A stretch of 64,000 nt of DNA from Armigeres subalbatus (GCF_024139115.2 NC_085139.1:11193533-11257532), one strand, 5' to 3'; counted from the stretch's first letter, positions 12,191-24,299 are shown. The notes: generated by a model from the letters alone, not told the origin. Translations and numbers: made by a program.

Positions 12191-13189
12191 CTGGAATAAA
12201 TAAATGATGAATGTGATCTCTTCCTCGGAAGTAGTTCTTCCGTTTCGTTTGTCCGTCCTTTCGAAAAATGTCTTCCAGTTCCAAATACAGGTTTTGGTAG
12301 GTTCTTATGCAGAATTGTTAGAAAATTTAACAGTTGCTGGTTGGGTGTACCAATTCGAAAGTTTGTCCACAGCACCATACTGGTGGAACGGCCCTGCTAC
12401 CCATGTCTAGGCTTGCTTCCTTGATATTTATTGTCACCCGACACAAAAGCGACAATTTATTGGTGCGATGCGGTGGGAGCCATTATCGAATTGATAGTAG
12501 AGACCTTTCTTGATGACCAACAACGGTTGGCGATACCATCGAAATGGGGGCAATCTATTTTGTCGGAAGGTACCTTCAATTTGTTGTGATATTTTTGATC
12601 GGCTACTATCTAGGTCATGGCTTCACCTTGTCCCGCGCTGTAGTGGGTCGCAAATTATGCTGAATTCTTCCACATTGTGATGCAGCTGACACTAATGGCG
12701 CTCGTCATCATTGCACCGAAAGTTGTTCTGTCGCATAGTCCCGTGATTATGCCGAAGGTGCCCGGGTCGGACGTCATAACAAGGGATCGAATAGAGTGCA
12801 AACAACTCTTTCATGAGAGCACAGAACCGGCAGCAACAGTTATCCTCGACTCGTCCTTCATTGTTGTGCTGCTGCGACAAGTACTAACGACTGCCGAACG
12901 ATTCACGTCGATTTGCATGAAACACGGTTCCGGGTCGGTGATGGGATCAGAAATATCCTGGTGGGAATAAAGTAGCGAAAGCTGACAAAGCTGGCGGAAA
13001 ATATCGCCTCCCGTGCGGTGGACGTGCCATCACACATACGATGACATGTGCACTAACCGTAGGCGTTTGGGGAAATCTAAATAATGCCATGTTTACAGAT
13101 CATGCTCATTGACACCCCCCACGGGTGGATGAAGTGATGCAGTGGTGGTATTTGCGCTTCAATGTGGATTCAACGATAGTCGATAGAAG
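12191..13189. other. Upstream region of the 13.26-kb exon, no gene called
   Basis: GC content rises from about 12400. A 97-codon plus-strand frame (12677-12970) has a hydrophobic start but no supporting signal. The stretch could hold regulatory sequence for the following exon. Confidence 0.3.
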
Positions 13190-13260
13190 CCCGTTTAAAA
13201 GCTAAAAATTGTAGTGCGATCAGGAAGCAGACGCCAAACGGCGACACGGACGAGCGAGTA
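13190..13260 (+). promoter_or_regulatory. Probable core promoter of the 13.26-kb exon
   Basis: A TATA-like TTTAAAA lies at 13194-13200. A TCA initiator-like trinucleotide at 13220-13222 sits about 28 bases downstream. A DPE-like GGACG falls at 13248-13252, near +27 to +31. The spacing fits insect core promoters. The motifs are individually weak, and the call rests on their combination directly upstream of an ATG with a signal-peptide reading frame. Confidence 0.4.
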
Positions 13261-13263
13261 ATA

Positions 13264-13492
13264 ATGAGACAAAGTCATCAATTAGTGAAAGTGACAAATT
13301 TCGTGCTCTATCTGGTGCTGGTCCTTCCGGGAGGGGCACTTGTGGGGTGGAGCAGCTCGAGTGGAAATACGGTCCGGGCCGAAGCGAGTGAAAGTCTTTT
13401 GTCCGGAAAGGGAGCGGAGTTTTTGCCACCGGGTGGCAACTCGGTGTCAGCAGGCGGAGCCGGAGGAAATTATGGAAAGGGCCATTATCGAG
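13264..13492 (+). CDS. First coding exon of a secreted or membrane protein (partial)
   Basis: The frame starts at ATG 13264 and runs 76 codons to a consensus splice donor, CGAG|GTGAGTAG, with the intron starting at 13493. The first ~34 residues look like a signal peptide or signal anchor: a short basic N-terminus (MRQSHQLVKV), then the hydrophobic core FVLYLVLVLPGGALVGW. The rest is rich in Ser, Gly and Ala (for example GGNSVSAGGAGGNYGKG), a low-complexity segment common just after signal peptides. Codons end mostly in G or C, unlike the AT-rich flanks, which supports real coding. The next exon was not identified: 13.5-15.2 kb looks intronic, and satellite follows. The family is unknown. It is in the correct place relative to the promoter-like motifs at 13194-13252. 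Confidence 0.6.
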
Positions 13493-15235
13493 GTGAGTAG
13501 GTTTGATTTATTATTCCAGTTAAGTTTAGGAAATATGGCATCATATGCTGAAATAATCGATTATTGGGTTTATTATGTACATATATACGCTGCTTATTTT
13601 GAGCTTTGAACCTCATGAGACCCATTTAAATTTACAAAAGAAGAATTTAAAAGTACTACAAGGAGAAAAAGGAGTCTTTTCATAAAGCTTCCCAAAATAC
13701 GATTTTATAAGATAACTGGAAAAAAAGCCACCACTAATATTTTCAGAGTTCAACAAGAATTTGCGTTCAGCATCAATTTTTCCCGTGCGTTATGAAATTA
13801 GGGGAATGTGGATTAAATCATTTGTTTGATGGCATAATCAGTTTGCATTGAAATACGTTTGATCAGCTTTCATTCATTGCACCGTATATGCAATAATGTA
13901 ATCCAAAGCATTGTTCTCAGATTTACAAGTTACATACCCACATACCGGTGTGAGCTTTAATTGAGTCAAATTGTGATCAACTGGAATTCGGATTACGATA
14001 CGCATTTTTTTCCATTGTCTATCAAATATGTCATCATTTCATTATTTCAAAGCTGCAAAACCACCCAACAGCAGCATCCATTTATGTATGTGTGGTTCAG
14101 TGATGTTTTTCTCCGTTGGTCTCCAACCAGGTTGATTGAGGTTTTATTTTTCATCCGAATATCATATCAAAGACCGTTCATCTCAATTGTGATTCCCATT
14201 ATCGTAATATTTCCTTTCTCAAAAAGATCCCTCGGCTATCGACTCTTGGCTGGACTCCCTCCTTTAGTCGGAAGAATTGAATTTTGTTTTTCCATAATTA
14301 TTCTCCCATCAAATTCGTGCCGACAGAAATCGAAATCATTCCATCGCATCGCCAGTGAAGGCACTTTTCTTCATCAAACCAGTCTCGTCATTTTTCCTGG
14401 CTTGGAGAAGCGGATCCGATAGCTTCCGGCTGCTACGGAAAGAATCGGACACCATGCGGAAGTCCTTCCATCATTCCTATTCCACTTTGACGTCGATTCT
14501 GGGGAAGATGATGGTCGTGATCTTGAATGACAACACAAACAAAAAATTTCGTAGGTTTTTCTTCGCTTAATATTTGTTCCAAAGCTAAGAGGACATGATG
14601 ACATGATTAACAAATGATAATCATTTTGAAGATAAATAATATATTCGAATTTTTTTATCGGTGTACAGAAAAAAGAACACGGAAGAAAACCAATCCCGAT
14701 TAAGAGAGCTCTGCTCGTTTGCCTCATCTCCAATTTCTCAGTGCAGGCGGTGGTTCATCCCCGTCGTCGCTGGGGTCTCTAATCCTGCCAACAGAAGTGG
14801 AACTCGTTTGAACAGCCGAACTCAAAAAAGAAGAGTTTTCCAGATTACGTGTGCTTTCCCGTTCTGTTCGTGCGCTATCCATCACCCAGATCCAGCCAGC
14901 TCGAACTTGTCTGGTTGAGTCGAAAGTTTTTCGATGCTCCAGAAGTATTAGCTAACTGGATTCCGTACCAACTTCTAACAACTAAGTAGTGCCTAAGATA
15001 TGAAGCATGCTGGGTCAGAAGGTCCCTAATGGTTATTGCGATGATGCGAAAATTTACCAAATAGGCAGCACTTGAGATGGGGGTACGTGGATTGCCTACT
15101 GATAGTGTTACAGAATGATAATGGTTGCATGACATGAATAAGGTTACAGAAAGCAATGCAACATGAAAAAGAACTAACGAAGGATAAAGCGTGACGTGCA
15201 GCGTGGAAAACGCGTAGAAAATTTGAAATATTTTA
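13493..15235. other. Probable intron or spacer
   Basis: AT-rich sequence after the donor at 13493. Open frames up to 153 codons (13961-14422, plus) show no recognisable motif or GC-rich codon pattern. No convincing acceptor followed by a coding-like frame was found. Confidence 0.35.
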
Positions 15236-18200
15236 TAGCTTTTACAAATTTTACAAAATTTTACAAAATTTGACAAAATTTTACAAAATTTTACAAATTT
15301 TACAAATTTTACAAATTTTACAAATTTTACAAATTTTACAAATTTTACAAATTTTACAAAATTTTACAATTTTTTCAAATTTTACAAATTTTACAAAATT
15401 TTACAAATTTTTCAAAATTTTACAAACTTTACAAATTTTATAAATTTTACAATTTCTACAAATTTCACAAATTTTACAAATTTCACAAATTTTACAAATT
15501 TTATAAATTTTATAAATTTTACAAATTTTACAAATTTTACAAATTTTACAAATTTTACAAATTTTTCAAATTTTACAAATTTTACAAATTTTAGAAATTT
15601 TACAAATTTTACAAATTTTACGAATTTTACAAATTTTACAAACTTTACAAACTTTACAAATTTTACAAATTTTACAAATTGTACAAATTTTATAAATTGT
15701 ACAAATTTTACAAATTTTACAAACTTTTAAATTTTACAAATTTTACAAATTTTACAAATTTTACAAACTTATAAATTTTACAAATTTTACAAATTTACAA
15801 ATTTTACAAATTTAAATTTTACAAATTTTACAAATTTTACAAATTTTACAAATTTTACAAATTTTACAAATTTTACAAAATATTTAAATTTTACTAATTT
15901 TACAAATTTTACAAAATTTATAAATTTTATAAATTTTATAAATTTTAAATTTTACAAATTTTACAAATTTTACAAATTTTACAAATTTTACAAATTTTAC
16001 AAATTTTACAAATTTACAAATTTTACAAATTTTACAAATTTTACAAATTTTACAAATTTTACAAATTTTACAAATTTTACAAATTTTACAAATTTTAAAT
16101 TTTACAAATTTTACAAATTTTACAAATTTTACAAATTTTACAAATTTTACAAATTTTACAAATTTTTAAATTTTACAAATTTTTAAATTTTACAAATTTT
16201 GACAAATTTTACAAATTTTGACAAATTTTAAATTTTACAAATTTTACAAATTTTACAAATTTTACAAATTTACAAATTTTACAAATTTTACAAATTTTAC
16301 AAATTTTACAAATTTTACAAATTTTACAAATTTTAAATTTTACAAATTTTACAAATTTTACAAATTTTACAAATTTTACAAATTTTACAAATTTTACAAA
16401 TTTTACAAATTTTACAAATTTACAAATTTTACAAATTTTACAAATTTTACAAATTTTAAATTTTACCAAATTTTACAAATTTTACAAATTTTACAAATTT
16501 TACAAATTTTACAAATTTACAAATTTTACAAATTTTACAAATTTTATAAATTTACAAATTTTAAATTTTACAAATTTTACAAATTTTACAAATTTTACAA
16601 ATTTTACAAATTTTACAAATTTTAAAAATTTTACAAATTTTACAAATATTACAGATTTTACAAAATTTACAAATTTTACAAATTTTACAAATTTTACAAA
16701 TTTTACAAATTTTACAAATTTTACAAATTTTACAAATTTTACAAATTTTACAAATTTTACAAATTTTACAAATTTTACAAATTTTACAAATTTTACAAAT
16801 TTTACAAATTTTACAAATTTTACCAAATTTTACAAATTTTACAAATTTTACAAATTTTACAAATTTTACAAATTTTACAAATTTTACAAATTTTACAAAT
16901 TTTACAAATTTTACAAATTTTACAAATTTTACAAATTTTACAAATTTATATTTTTTACAAATTTACAAATTTTACAAATTTTACAAATTTTACAAATTTT
17001 ACAAATTTTACAAATTTTACAAATTTTACAAATTTTACAAATTTTACAAATTTCACAAATTTTACAAATTTTACAAATTTTACAAATTTAACAAATTTTA
17101 CAAATTTTACAAATTTTACAAATTTACAAATTTTACAAATTTTACAAATTTACAAATTTTACAAATTTTACAAATTTTACAAATTTTACAAATTTTACAA
17201 ATTTTACAAATTTACAATTTTATAAATTTTACAAATTTTAATAAATTTCATTACAAATTTTACAAATTTTAAATTTTACAAATTTTACAAATTTTCAAAT
17301 TTTTTACAAATTTACAAATTAAATTTTACAAATTTTACAACCTTTACAAATTTTAAATTTTACAAATTTTACAAATTTACAAATTTTACAAATTTTACAA
17401 TTTTACAAATTTTACAAATTTTACAAATTTACAAATTTTACAAATTTTACAAATTTTACAAATTTTAGTTTTACAAATTTTACAAATTTTACAAATTTTA
17501 CAAATTTTACAAATTTTACAAATTTTTACAAATTTTACAAATTTTACAAAATTTTACAAATTTTACAAATTTACAAATTTTACAAATTTTACAATCTTTA
17601 TTAAATTTTACAAATTTACAACCTTACAAAATTTTACAAATTTTACAAATTTTACAAATTTACAAATTTTACAAATTTTAAATTTTACAAATTTACAAAT
17701 TTTACAAATTTTACAAATTTTACAAATTTTAAATTTTACAAATTTTACAAATTTACAAATTTTACAAATTTTACAAATTTTACAAATTTTACAAATTTTA
17801 CAAATTTTACAAATTTTACAAATTTTACAAATTTTACAAATTTTAAATTTTACAAATTTACAAATTTTACAAATTTTACAAATTTACAAATTTTAAATTT
17901 TACAAATCTTTACAAATTTTACAAATTTTACAAATTTACAAATTTTACAAATTTTACAAATTTTACAAATTTTACAAACTCTTTAATAACCCATAACTTA
18001 CAAATCTTACAAATTCCACAAATTTACAACCCACAAATCTTTACAAATCTATTGCAAATTTTAACAAATTTTACAAATTTTACAAATTTTACAAATTTTA
18101 CAAATTTTACAAATTTTACAAATTTTACAAATTTTACAAATTTTACAAATTTACAAATTAAATTTACAAATTACAAAATTTTACAAATTACAACCTTACA

Positions 18201-18775
18201 AATTTTACAAATTTTACAAATTTTACAAATTTTACAAATTTTAAATTATTAAATTTTACAACCATAAATTTTACAAATTTTACAAATTTTAAATTTTACA
18301 AATTTTACAAATTTTACAAATTTTACAAATTTTACAAATTTTACAAATTTTACAAATTTTACAAATTTTATAAATTTTACAAATTTTACAAATTTTACAA
18401 ATTTTACAAATTTTACAAATTTTACAAATTTTAAAAATTTACAACTTTACAAATTTACAAATTTTACAATTTTAATAAATTTACAAATTTTACAAATTTT
18501 ACAAATTTTACAAATTTTACAAATTTTACAAATTTTTAAATTTTACAAATTTTACAAATTTTAAATTTTACAATTTTAAATTTTACAAATTTTACAAATT
18601 TTATATATTTTATAAATTGTACAATTTTTACAAATTTTACAAAGTTTACAAATTTACAAATTTTACAAGTTTTACAAATTTTACAAATTTTACAAATTTT
18701 ACAAATTTTACAAATTTTACAAATTTTACAAATTTTACAAATTTTACAAATTTTACAAATTTTACAAATTTTATT
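15236..18775 (+). repeat. 9-bp satellite (TTTTACAAA)n, about 390 units
   Basis: A 3.5-kb array of TTTTACAAA with sporadic 8-bp units (one T lost), single substitutions and short scrambled patches near 17220-17340, 17590-17630 and 17975-18060. Because nine is a multiple of three, five of the six frames are stop-free over long stretches and translate as tripeptide repeats (FTN, FYK, LQI, FVK, CKI). The frames of up to 162 codons here are by-products. Confidence 0.97.
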
Positions 18776-19560
18776 ATAGAAAGACAAAATAATGGAGAAG
18801 GAAGAAGGGATAAGGAAAAAAGAAGAAGAAAGAGAAAATACAGAAGATGGAGAAAGGAAGAAGGAAATATGAAGAAAGAAGAGAGATAAAGAAATAAGTA
18901 ATAAAGCAGAAGAAAAAACAGAAAAAAAGAATGAAGGAAAAAACGAATAAAGAATTAGGGAAAAGAAAGATGGAAATGGGACAGTCGAAAAGGGAAAAGG
19001 ATGAAGGAAGAAGATAAATGACAAAAGAAATATGAAGAATTAAGGAGAAGAAAGAAAAAAAATAAAGTAAAACGGAAAACAAAAAAAAAGAAAAAAGGAC
19101 AACGGAAAAGGAAGAAGGAAGACGATAAAAGATGAAAAAAGACAAAAAAAGGATGAAGCAAGAAGGTGGAAAATGAAGAAAAAAAATAAAAAGGGAAAAT
19201 GGAAAGTTGATTGGAATGTGATAGAAAGAAGATGGAGAATTGAAAAAAGAAGAATGAAGTTCGAAGAAAGGTGGAAGTTAGAAGTCGAATGAAGAAAGAA
19301 AAAATAGAGGAGAAGAAAAATTGAGAAAGAAAGAAATTTAGAAAAAAAGGAAAAAGGAATAGAGAGAGGTAGAAAGAAAGATGGAAGACGGCAGGAGGTG
19401 CAAAGAAGAAAGAAGAAAGGAGAAGAGAGACGGGGAAGAAAATATGAAAAGATAAACTGAAATTAAAAATGAACAAAAGAAAAATAAAAAAAATGAAGGA
19501 ACAAAAAAAATAAAAGACAGGAAGAAAAAACCACACAGGAAGCAAAAAGAATAAAGGGAG
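18776..19560 (+). repeat. Polypurine (GA-rich) tract
   Basis: About 785 bp in which the plus strand is overwhelmingly A and G, built from degenerate GAAGAAA, AAAGAAG and GGAAAA words. The complementary frames encode Phe/Ser/Leu-rich strings and are not genes. It abuts the 9-bp satellite on the left and the gypsy LTR on the right. Confidence 0.9.
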
Positions 19561-19567
19561 AAGAATG

Positions 19568-19687
19568 TGTAAGGATTCGCTCGTACAATTAAAAGACGTC
19601 CTTTCAGATCCGGTGCAAAAGTCAAAGTGATTTATTACGCATATAAAAGTCTACTACGATCATCTACATATATTACAGCCTACTACA
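19568..19687 (-). mobile_element. Probable 3' LTR with polypurine tract, Ty3/gypsy-like
   Basis: On the minus strand a 120-bp block starts TGTAGTAGGC and ends CCTTACA, that is TG...CA. It is preceded directly by the purine run AAAGGAGAGA, the expected position of the plus-strand primer. Inside are TTTTATATGCG (TATA-like) and AATAAA. It lies downstream of the integrase-like tail at 19763-20047 on the same strand. It is short for an LTR, so it may be truncated by the purine tract. No matching 5' LTR was seen in the window. Confidence 0.45.
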
Positions 19688-19762
19688 TCTCTCCTTTACG
19701 TTAAAAATATTTTTATGACATTTTAATAGTTAAACACAATTTAACAAAATTATCTGTTTACA

Positions 19763-20047
19763 TTAATTCATACGCTTGCATTTATAAAGAACATAATCTT
19801 TCAAGTATTCTGGTTTCCGATTCTTCCGACTACATCGATTCTCTCGAGTACACATTTGCTTCTGATCCGATACTTCATGTTCTTGTGGTATTGGTTTTGG
19901 GTTGGATTTTGAATTCAAAATATCGTCAAATGGGTTGCTGCATATTAACAGTTTTGTGTGATTTACATGTCTGTCGGACCTTACACCGGTATCCATATTT
20001 TCCAATGTAAGGAGTAATTCTCGCTGAAACCGGGCCACTATTTGCAC
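19763..20047 (-). pseudogene. Ty3/gypsy pol C-terminal tail
   Basis: A 94-codon minus-strand frame contains LENMDTGV, then HVNHTKLLICSNPFDDIL, and ends with the basic RKNRKPEYLKDYVLYK. A basic tail with a PEYLKDYV-like end is typical of gypsy integrase C-termini. The integrase core and RNase H are absent between here and the RT at 20462, so the element is internally deleted. Confidence 0.55.
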
Positions 20048-20461
20048 AAGGTTCTTAAAAATGCCTAAATTTATATTCTATTTAAAGCTTTCGGCGAGTA
20101 TATGAAGGATTCGAGTTAAATTCTTCAGAAAGATGAGCCCCTCGTTAGTTATACACGAAATCATTTTAATGGACCCCTCGATTTTTGTCAATTTCTGACT
20201 CACCAAAACTATCATAACTCAAACATTTCTCAACCGATCGTAGAGATCAGCATATCGTTGGAAAGAGGAAAAGTGTATCCTCAATTTGCAATAGTAAAAA
20301 TAGAGGCAGTCATATTGAATTTGGCCGCCATCTTGAATTCTTTTTAAAAACTATTTTTCCGCCAGGTTTGCAACCACCAATTTTGAATATTAATACATCG
20401 ATGGAAAGCTTAGCTTATATTGTGCATTGTGTCCAAAAATCTCAGGTGTATGTTTTTTCTA
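20048..20461. other. Non-coding insertion between pol segments
   Basis: About 410 bases replace the expected RNase H and integrase core. The sequence looks like dispersed mosquito repeat DNA (for example GGCCGCCATCTTGAATTC), but I found no clean termini. Confidence 0.35.
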
Positions 20462-21352
20462 TCAAAAGTTGTGCTTGCTATGGTAGATGCTTGCTAATGG
20501 TAGACAAGTTCGGTATGTATGTATATGTGAATTTACGAATGTGACTAGTCCTAAGAAGCTTCTAACTTCTTCCGTCGTTTTTGGTTCACGGAACTTGGTA
20601 ATAGCAGCAAGTTTCTCATCCGACACTTTTACACCCTGTGCAGATAAATGGTAAACCAAGAAATTCTAGTGATGTGACACATTCTACGGTTTCGCATCGT
20701 TCAGAACAACATTGTATTCCTTCAAGCGATTTTGACCAGTTCGGTTCTTAGCTAGAAGGACATAAGTAATAGTAGTTAACTTCAAACATTTAACATATTT
20801 GAAGAAATATACCTTGAGAATGTCTTCATTAGGTGCATGGATTAAAATGTCATCTATGAATATTATTATCCATGGAAAACCGGCCAAAATTGTTTCGATA
20901 CATTTTTGAAATAATTCCGGGGCGGCAGATAAGCCAAACATTAGCCGTTTATATCGCATTAATCCGAGCGGCGATATGAAAGTTGTAATATATCGACAAT
21001 CCTCTCGAAGCAAAAGTTGGTGAAATGCTTGTTTTATATCAAATTTGGAAAAAAAAACATGGCTTCCTTTCAGCCGGCAAATCATTTGTTCGAATGTGGG
21101 CAAAGGATGAACTTCTCGAATGATTGCCTTATTTGCTTCACGCAAATCTATAATAATTCGAACTTCTGTAGCACTTTTACGTTTGACAATCATGGGAACA
21201 CCCGTTCAATTATGTCAAGATCTTCTAATTCTTTTAGTTTCAATAATGTTAGCTCCTCTAGAGGAATTGGAATTCGTCGATATGATTGTCTGACTGGTGG
21301 TATAGACTTATCTATTTTTATTGAAGCCCACATATCTGGGTATTTTAATTAA
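20462..21352 (-). pseudogene. Ty3/gypsy reverse transcriptase fragment
   Basis: On the minus strand, 21193-20684 encodes an RT core with IIDLREANKAIIREVHPLP, SKFDIKQAFHQLL, RYKRLMFGLSAAPELFQK and the catalytic FIDDILIHA. These correspond to RT domains 2 to 5. After a frame change, 20659-20462 continues with HLSAQGVKVSDEKLAAI and REPKTTEEVRSFLGLV, the thumb-connection segment of gypsy RTs. Stops and shifts separate the pieces, so this copy is inactive as read. It is part of the same minus-strand element as the capsid/protease piece at 26723-27130 and the tail at 19763-20047. Confidence 0.9.
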
Positions 21353-21379
21353 ACTATGCATTATACACGTCATATAAAG

Positions 21380-21568
21380 TTAAACAATACTAAATTTACC
21401 TTTGATGCAGGTCACCTCAGGAGGAGCGTATCGTAAGAACTTCACACTATGCCTATAGTTTTTCAGCTGTTTTTCCAGAGAGCAGCGAGCACCTCCCGTC
21501 CTTGATGACAAAAAACGTGCTAACACATGATGCTCCGCCAATCGAAACTTCCATTTCTGCCTCTCCAA
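21380..21568 (-). pseudogene. Ty3/gypsy protease-RT linker fragment
   Basis: A 62-codon minus-strand frame, with its neighbour frame, encodes a segment like those between the aspartic protease and RT of gypsy elements, with APPEVTCIKGKF near the end. It stops abruptly at about 21570, where palindromic repeat DNA begins. The protease active-site part lies 5 kb away at 26.8 kb, so the element is split. Confidence 0.55.
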
Positions 21569-21577
21569 GCACCGTTA

Positions 21578-21800
21578 ACCCTTATGTGAGTAACGGGGTA
21601 CCCGGGTACCCATTCTGATATTGAAAGTTAAATAACTTTTTGTAGATAAGTTCGAATACTATGAAACTTTCTGACATCTCGTAGAATGTTGAGACGAAAC
21701 GATGGGCAAAGTTTGAGGTCCAGGTTGCGATTAGAGCGCTTATTAGGGGTCGAAAACTATTTATACCCCATAAACGGGTGACGGGGTACCCGGGTACCCA
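21578..21800 (+). repeat. Repeat bounded by two 16-bp perfect palindromes
   Basis: The perfect palindrome GGGTACCCGGGTACCC occurs at 21596-21611 and again at 21784-21799, each preceded by ACG and followed by A within CCCA. The 170 bases between are AT-rich and non-coding. The two copies are in direct orientation as far as flanks allow one to tell. Confidence 0.65.
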
Positions 21801-21891
21801 ATCATATATCAGAGGGCCTGTATATTTATATGAGTGTAATGATTATATGAATCTTTGCGTATGTCACTGGGACAAAGGCTGCTCAAGTGCA

Positions 21892-22096
21892 TGTACACCC
21901 GATTCTGTTTTTACACGGATTTTGTTTACACGGCCGTGTAAAAAAAATCCCATACAAAATTTTTGCAAGGTTGCTCCATTTGGCATGATTCGTCGAGAAA
22001 TCATAAAACTTTTTTTACACGGATTTTCAAATTTTGAACTGAAAACTTTTTTTACACGGAACGCATCCCCCGTGTGAAAAAAGAATCGGGTGTACA
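21892..22096 (+). mobile_element. Foldback TIR mini-element
   Basis: About 205 bp start with TGTACACCCGATTC and end with its complement GAATCGGGTGTACA. The word TTTACACGG and its complement recur four or more times inside, so the whole unit can fold on itself. There is no coding capacity. It sits between the gypsy remnant and the satellite array. Confidence 0.75.
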
Positions 22097-22129
22097 TATT
22101 TTTGGAGGTGTGTGTGTCTTAGAGGCCAC

Positions 22130-24299
22130 CGGGTCACCGGGTCACATCCGTAAAAATGGTCAATTCGTAAATTCCATCGTACAGCGACGGGACTTTTTTA
22201 GAATTATTTTTTGCCGAAACCTGAGTATGGAATTGATGCTTCGACCCACATAAGAACCATAGTGTCCACTGGGTGGTCCCCATGGAAGATCCGGAACATC
22301 CGTAAAAATGGTCAATTCGTTAATTCCATCGTATAGCGACGGGATTTTTTTGAAACCATTTTCTGCCGAACCCTGAGTAGAGAATTGATGGTTTGACCCA
22401 CTTTCGGCCTATGTGTCCACTGAGTGGTCCCCTGGAAGATCCGGAACATCCGTAAAAATGGTCAATTCGGTAATTCTATCGTACAGCGACGGGATTTTTT
22501 TAGAATTATTTTTTGCTGAGCCCTGAGTATGGAATTGATGCTTGGATTTACATACGGACCATTGTGTACACTGGGTGGTCCCCTGGAAGATCCGGAACAT
22601 CCGTAAAAATGGTCAATTCGGTAATTCTATCGTACAGCGACGGGATTTTTCGAATTATTTTTGGCCCATCCCTGAGTATTGATTCGATGCCTTTGGACCC
22701 ATATACGGACCATTGTGTCCAAGGATGTTAACGATCATTCAGTAATTTGCGTTCGATCATTTAGTAGTTTGTTAATAACACATTCCAGAAGCTGAATTTC
22801 AAAATATGTTGTATGGTGGACTTCTAGTGGGAAGGTTTTTCTACAACTCTGCCTAATGGTTCGTTGTTTGAATTCCACATTTATAGCTATAGTTTCAGTA
22901 ACTTAGACTAAATGATAAATAAAATTCCAATCATTTAGTTTGAGTTAGGGGTGCAACTAACTCTAACTCCGTTATTAGTTGAATTTTAATGGTTCGTTTA
23001 TTAAGCAAAGAGCTTGGTAGAAAAGCCTTCGCTGCACTAGAAGTCCACCATACAGCATATTTTGAAAATTCAACTTCTGAGGTGTTATTGGGTCAACTAC
23101 TAAATGATCGAACGCAAATTCACTGAATGATCACACATCCTGGGTGTGTCCCATCAAGAATCCCCAAAGATCCCGGAACATCCGTAAAAATGGTCAATTC
23201 GTTAATTCCATCGTACAGCGACGGGATTTTTTTAAAACCATTTTCTGCCGAACCCTGAGTAGGGAATTGATGCTTTGACCCACTTTCGGCCTATGTGTCC
23301 ACTGAGTGGTCCCCTGGAAGATCCGGAACATCCGTAAAAATGGTCAATTCGTAAATTCCATCGTACTGCGACGGGATTTTTTAAAAATTATTTTCTGCCG
23401 AGTCCTGAGTATGGAATTAATGCTTTGACCTACACACGGATCATTGTGTACACTGGGTGGTCCCCTGGAAGATCCGGAACATCCATAAAAATGGTCAATT
23501 CGTAAATTCTATCGTACAGCGACGGGATTTTTTTAGAATTATTTTTTGCTGAGCCCTGAGTATGGAATTAATGCTTGGATTTGCTACATACGACCATTGT
23601 GTCCACTGGGTGGTCCCCTGGAAGATCGGAACATCCGCAAAAAATGGCTAATTCGTTATTTCCATCGTACAGCTGACAGGATTTTTCTTTAAAACCAGCC
23701 TTTCTGTCGAACCTGGTAGGGAATTGATGCTTTGACCCACTTTCGGCCTATATGTCCACTGGGTGGTCCCCTGGAAGATCCGGAACATCCGTAAAAATGG
23801 TCAATTCGTAAATTCCATCATACAGCGACGGGAGTTTTTTAAAATTATTTTCTGCCGAGCCCTGAGTATGGAATTAATGCTTTTACCTACACACGGACCA
23901 TTTTGTCCACTGGGTGGTCCCCTGGAAGATCCGGAACCTCCGTAAAAATGGTCAATTCGTAATTACATCGTAAAGCGACGCGATATTTTTAGAAGCATTT
24001 TCTGCCGAAACCTGAGTATGGAATTGATTGTTTGAGCCACATGCGGACCATTGTGTCCACTGGGTGGTCCCCTGGAAGATCCGGAACATCCGTAAAAATG
24101 GTCAATTCGTAAATTTCATCGTGATGCGTCATGTTTTTATTTTAAACCATTTGTTGCCAAACCCTGAGCATGAAATTAATTCTTTGACCCAAAAACGGAT
24201 CGTTGTGCCATTTGGGAGATCCCCTCAAAAATCCGGAATTCCCGTAACAATGGTCAATTCGCAAACTGAATCGACGTCATTTTTACCAAACAAATTTTT
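22130..24299 (+). repeat. About 150-bp satellite, forward arm
   Basis: Tandem units with the core CCGGAACATCCGTAAAAATG, followed by GGTCAATTCG, a CAGCGACGGGATTTTTT block, CCCTGAGTATGGAATTGATG and CACTGGGTGGTCCCCTGGAAG. Cores at 22149, 22301, 22451 and 22602 give spacings of 150-152 bp. Units differ by scattered substitutions and indels. One unit is interrupted by a TIR element at 22722-23141. The array continues in the opposite orientation from about 24300. Confidence 0.95.
22722..23141 (+). mobile_element. TIR element with ~120-bp inverted ends inside the satellite
   Basis: About 420 bp start AGGATGTTAACGATCATTCA and end with a matching complement (TGAATGATCACACATCCT). The similarity continues inward over TTTGCGTTCGATCATTTAG and TGGTGGACTTCTAGTG for about 120 bp on each side. 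The centre is AT-rich and non-coding. Satellite sequence is present on both flanks, so it transposed into an existing array. Confidence 0.85.

Noticed and set aside
16209..19024. Open frames up to 162 codons encoding FTN, FVK or CKI repeats
   Set aside because: A 9-bp unit without stops gives long open frames in five of six frames; no start context or splice signal supports expression.
18955..19545. 196-codon minus-strand frame rich in Phe, Ser and Leu
   Set aside because: Composition artefact of the polypurine tract.
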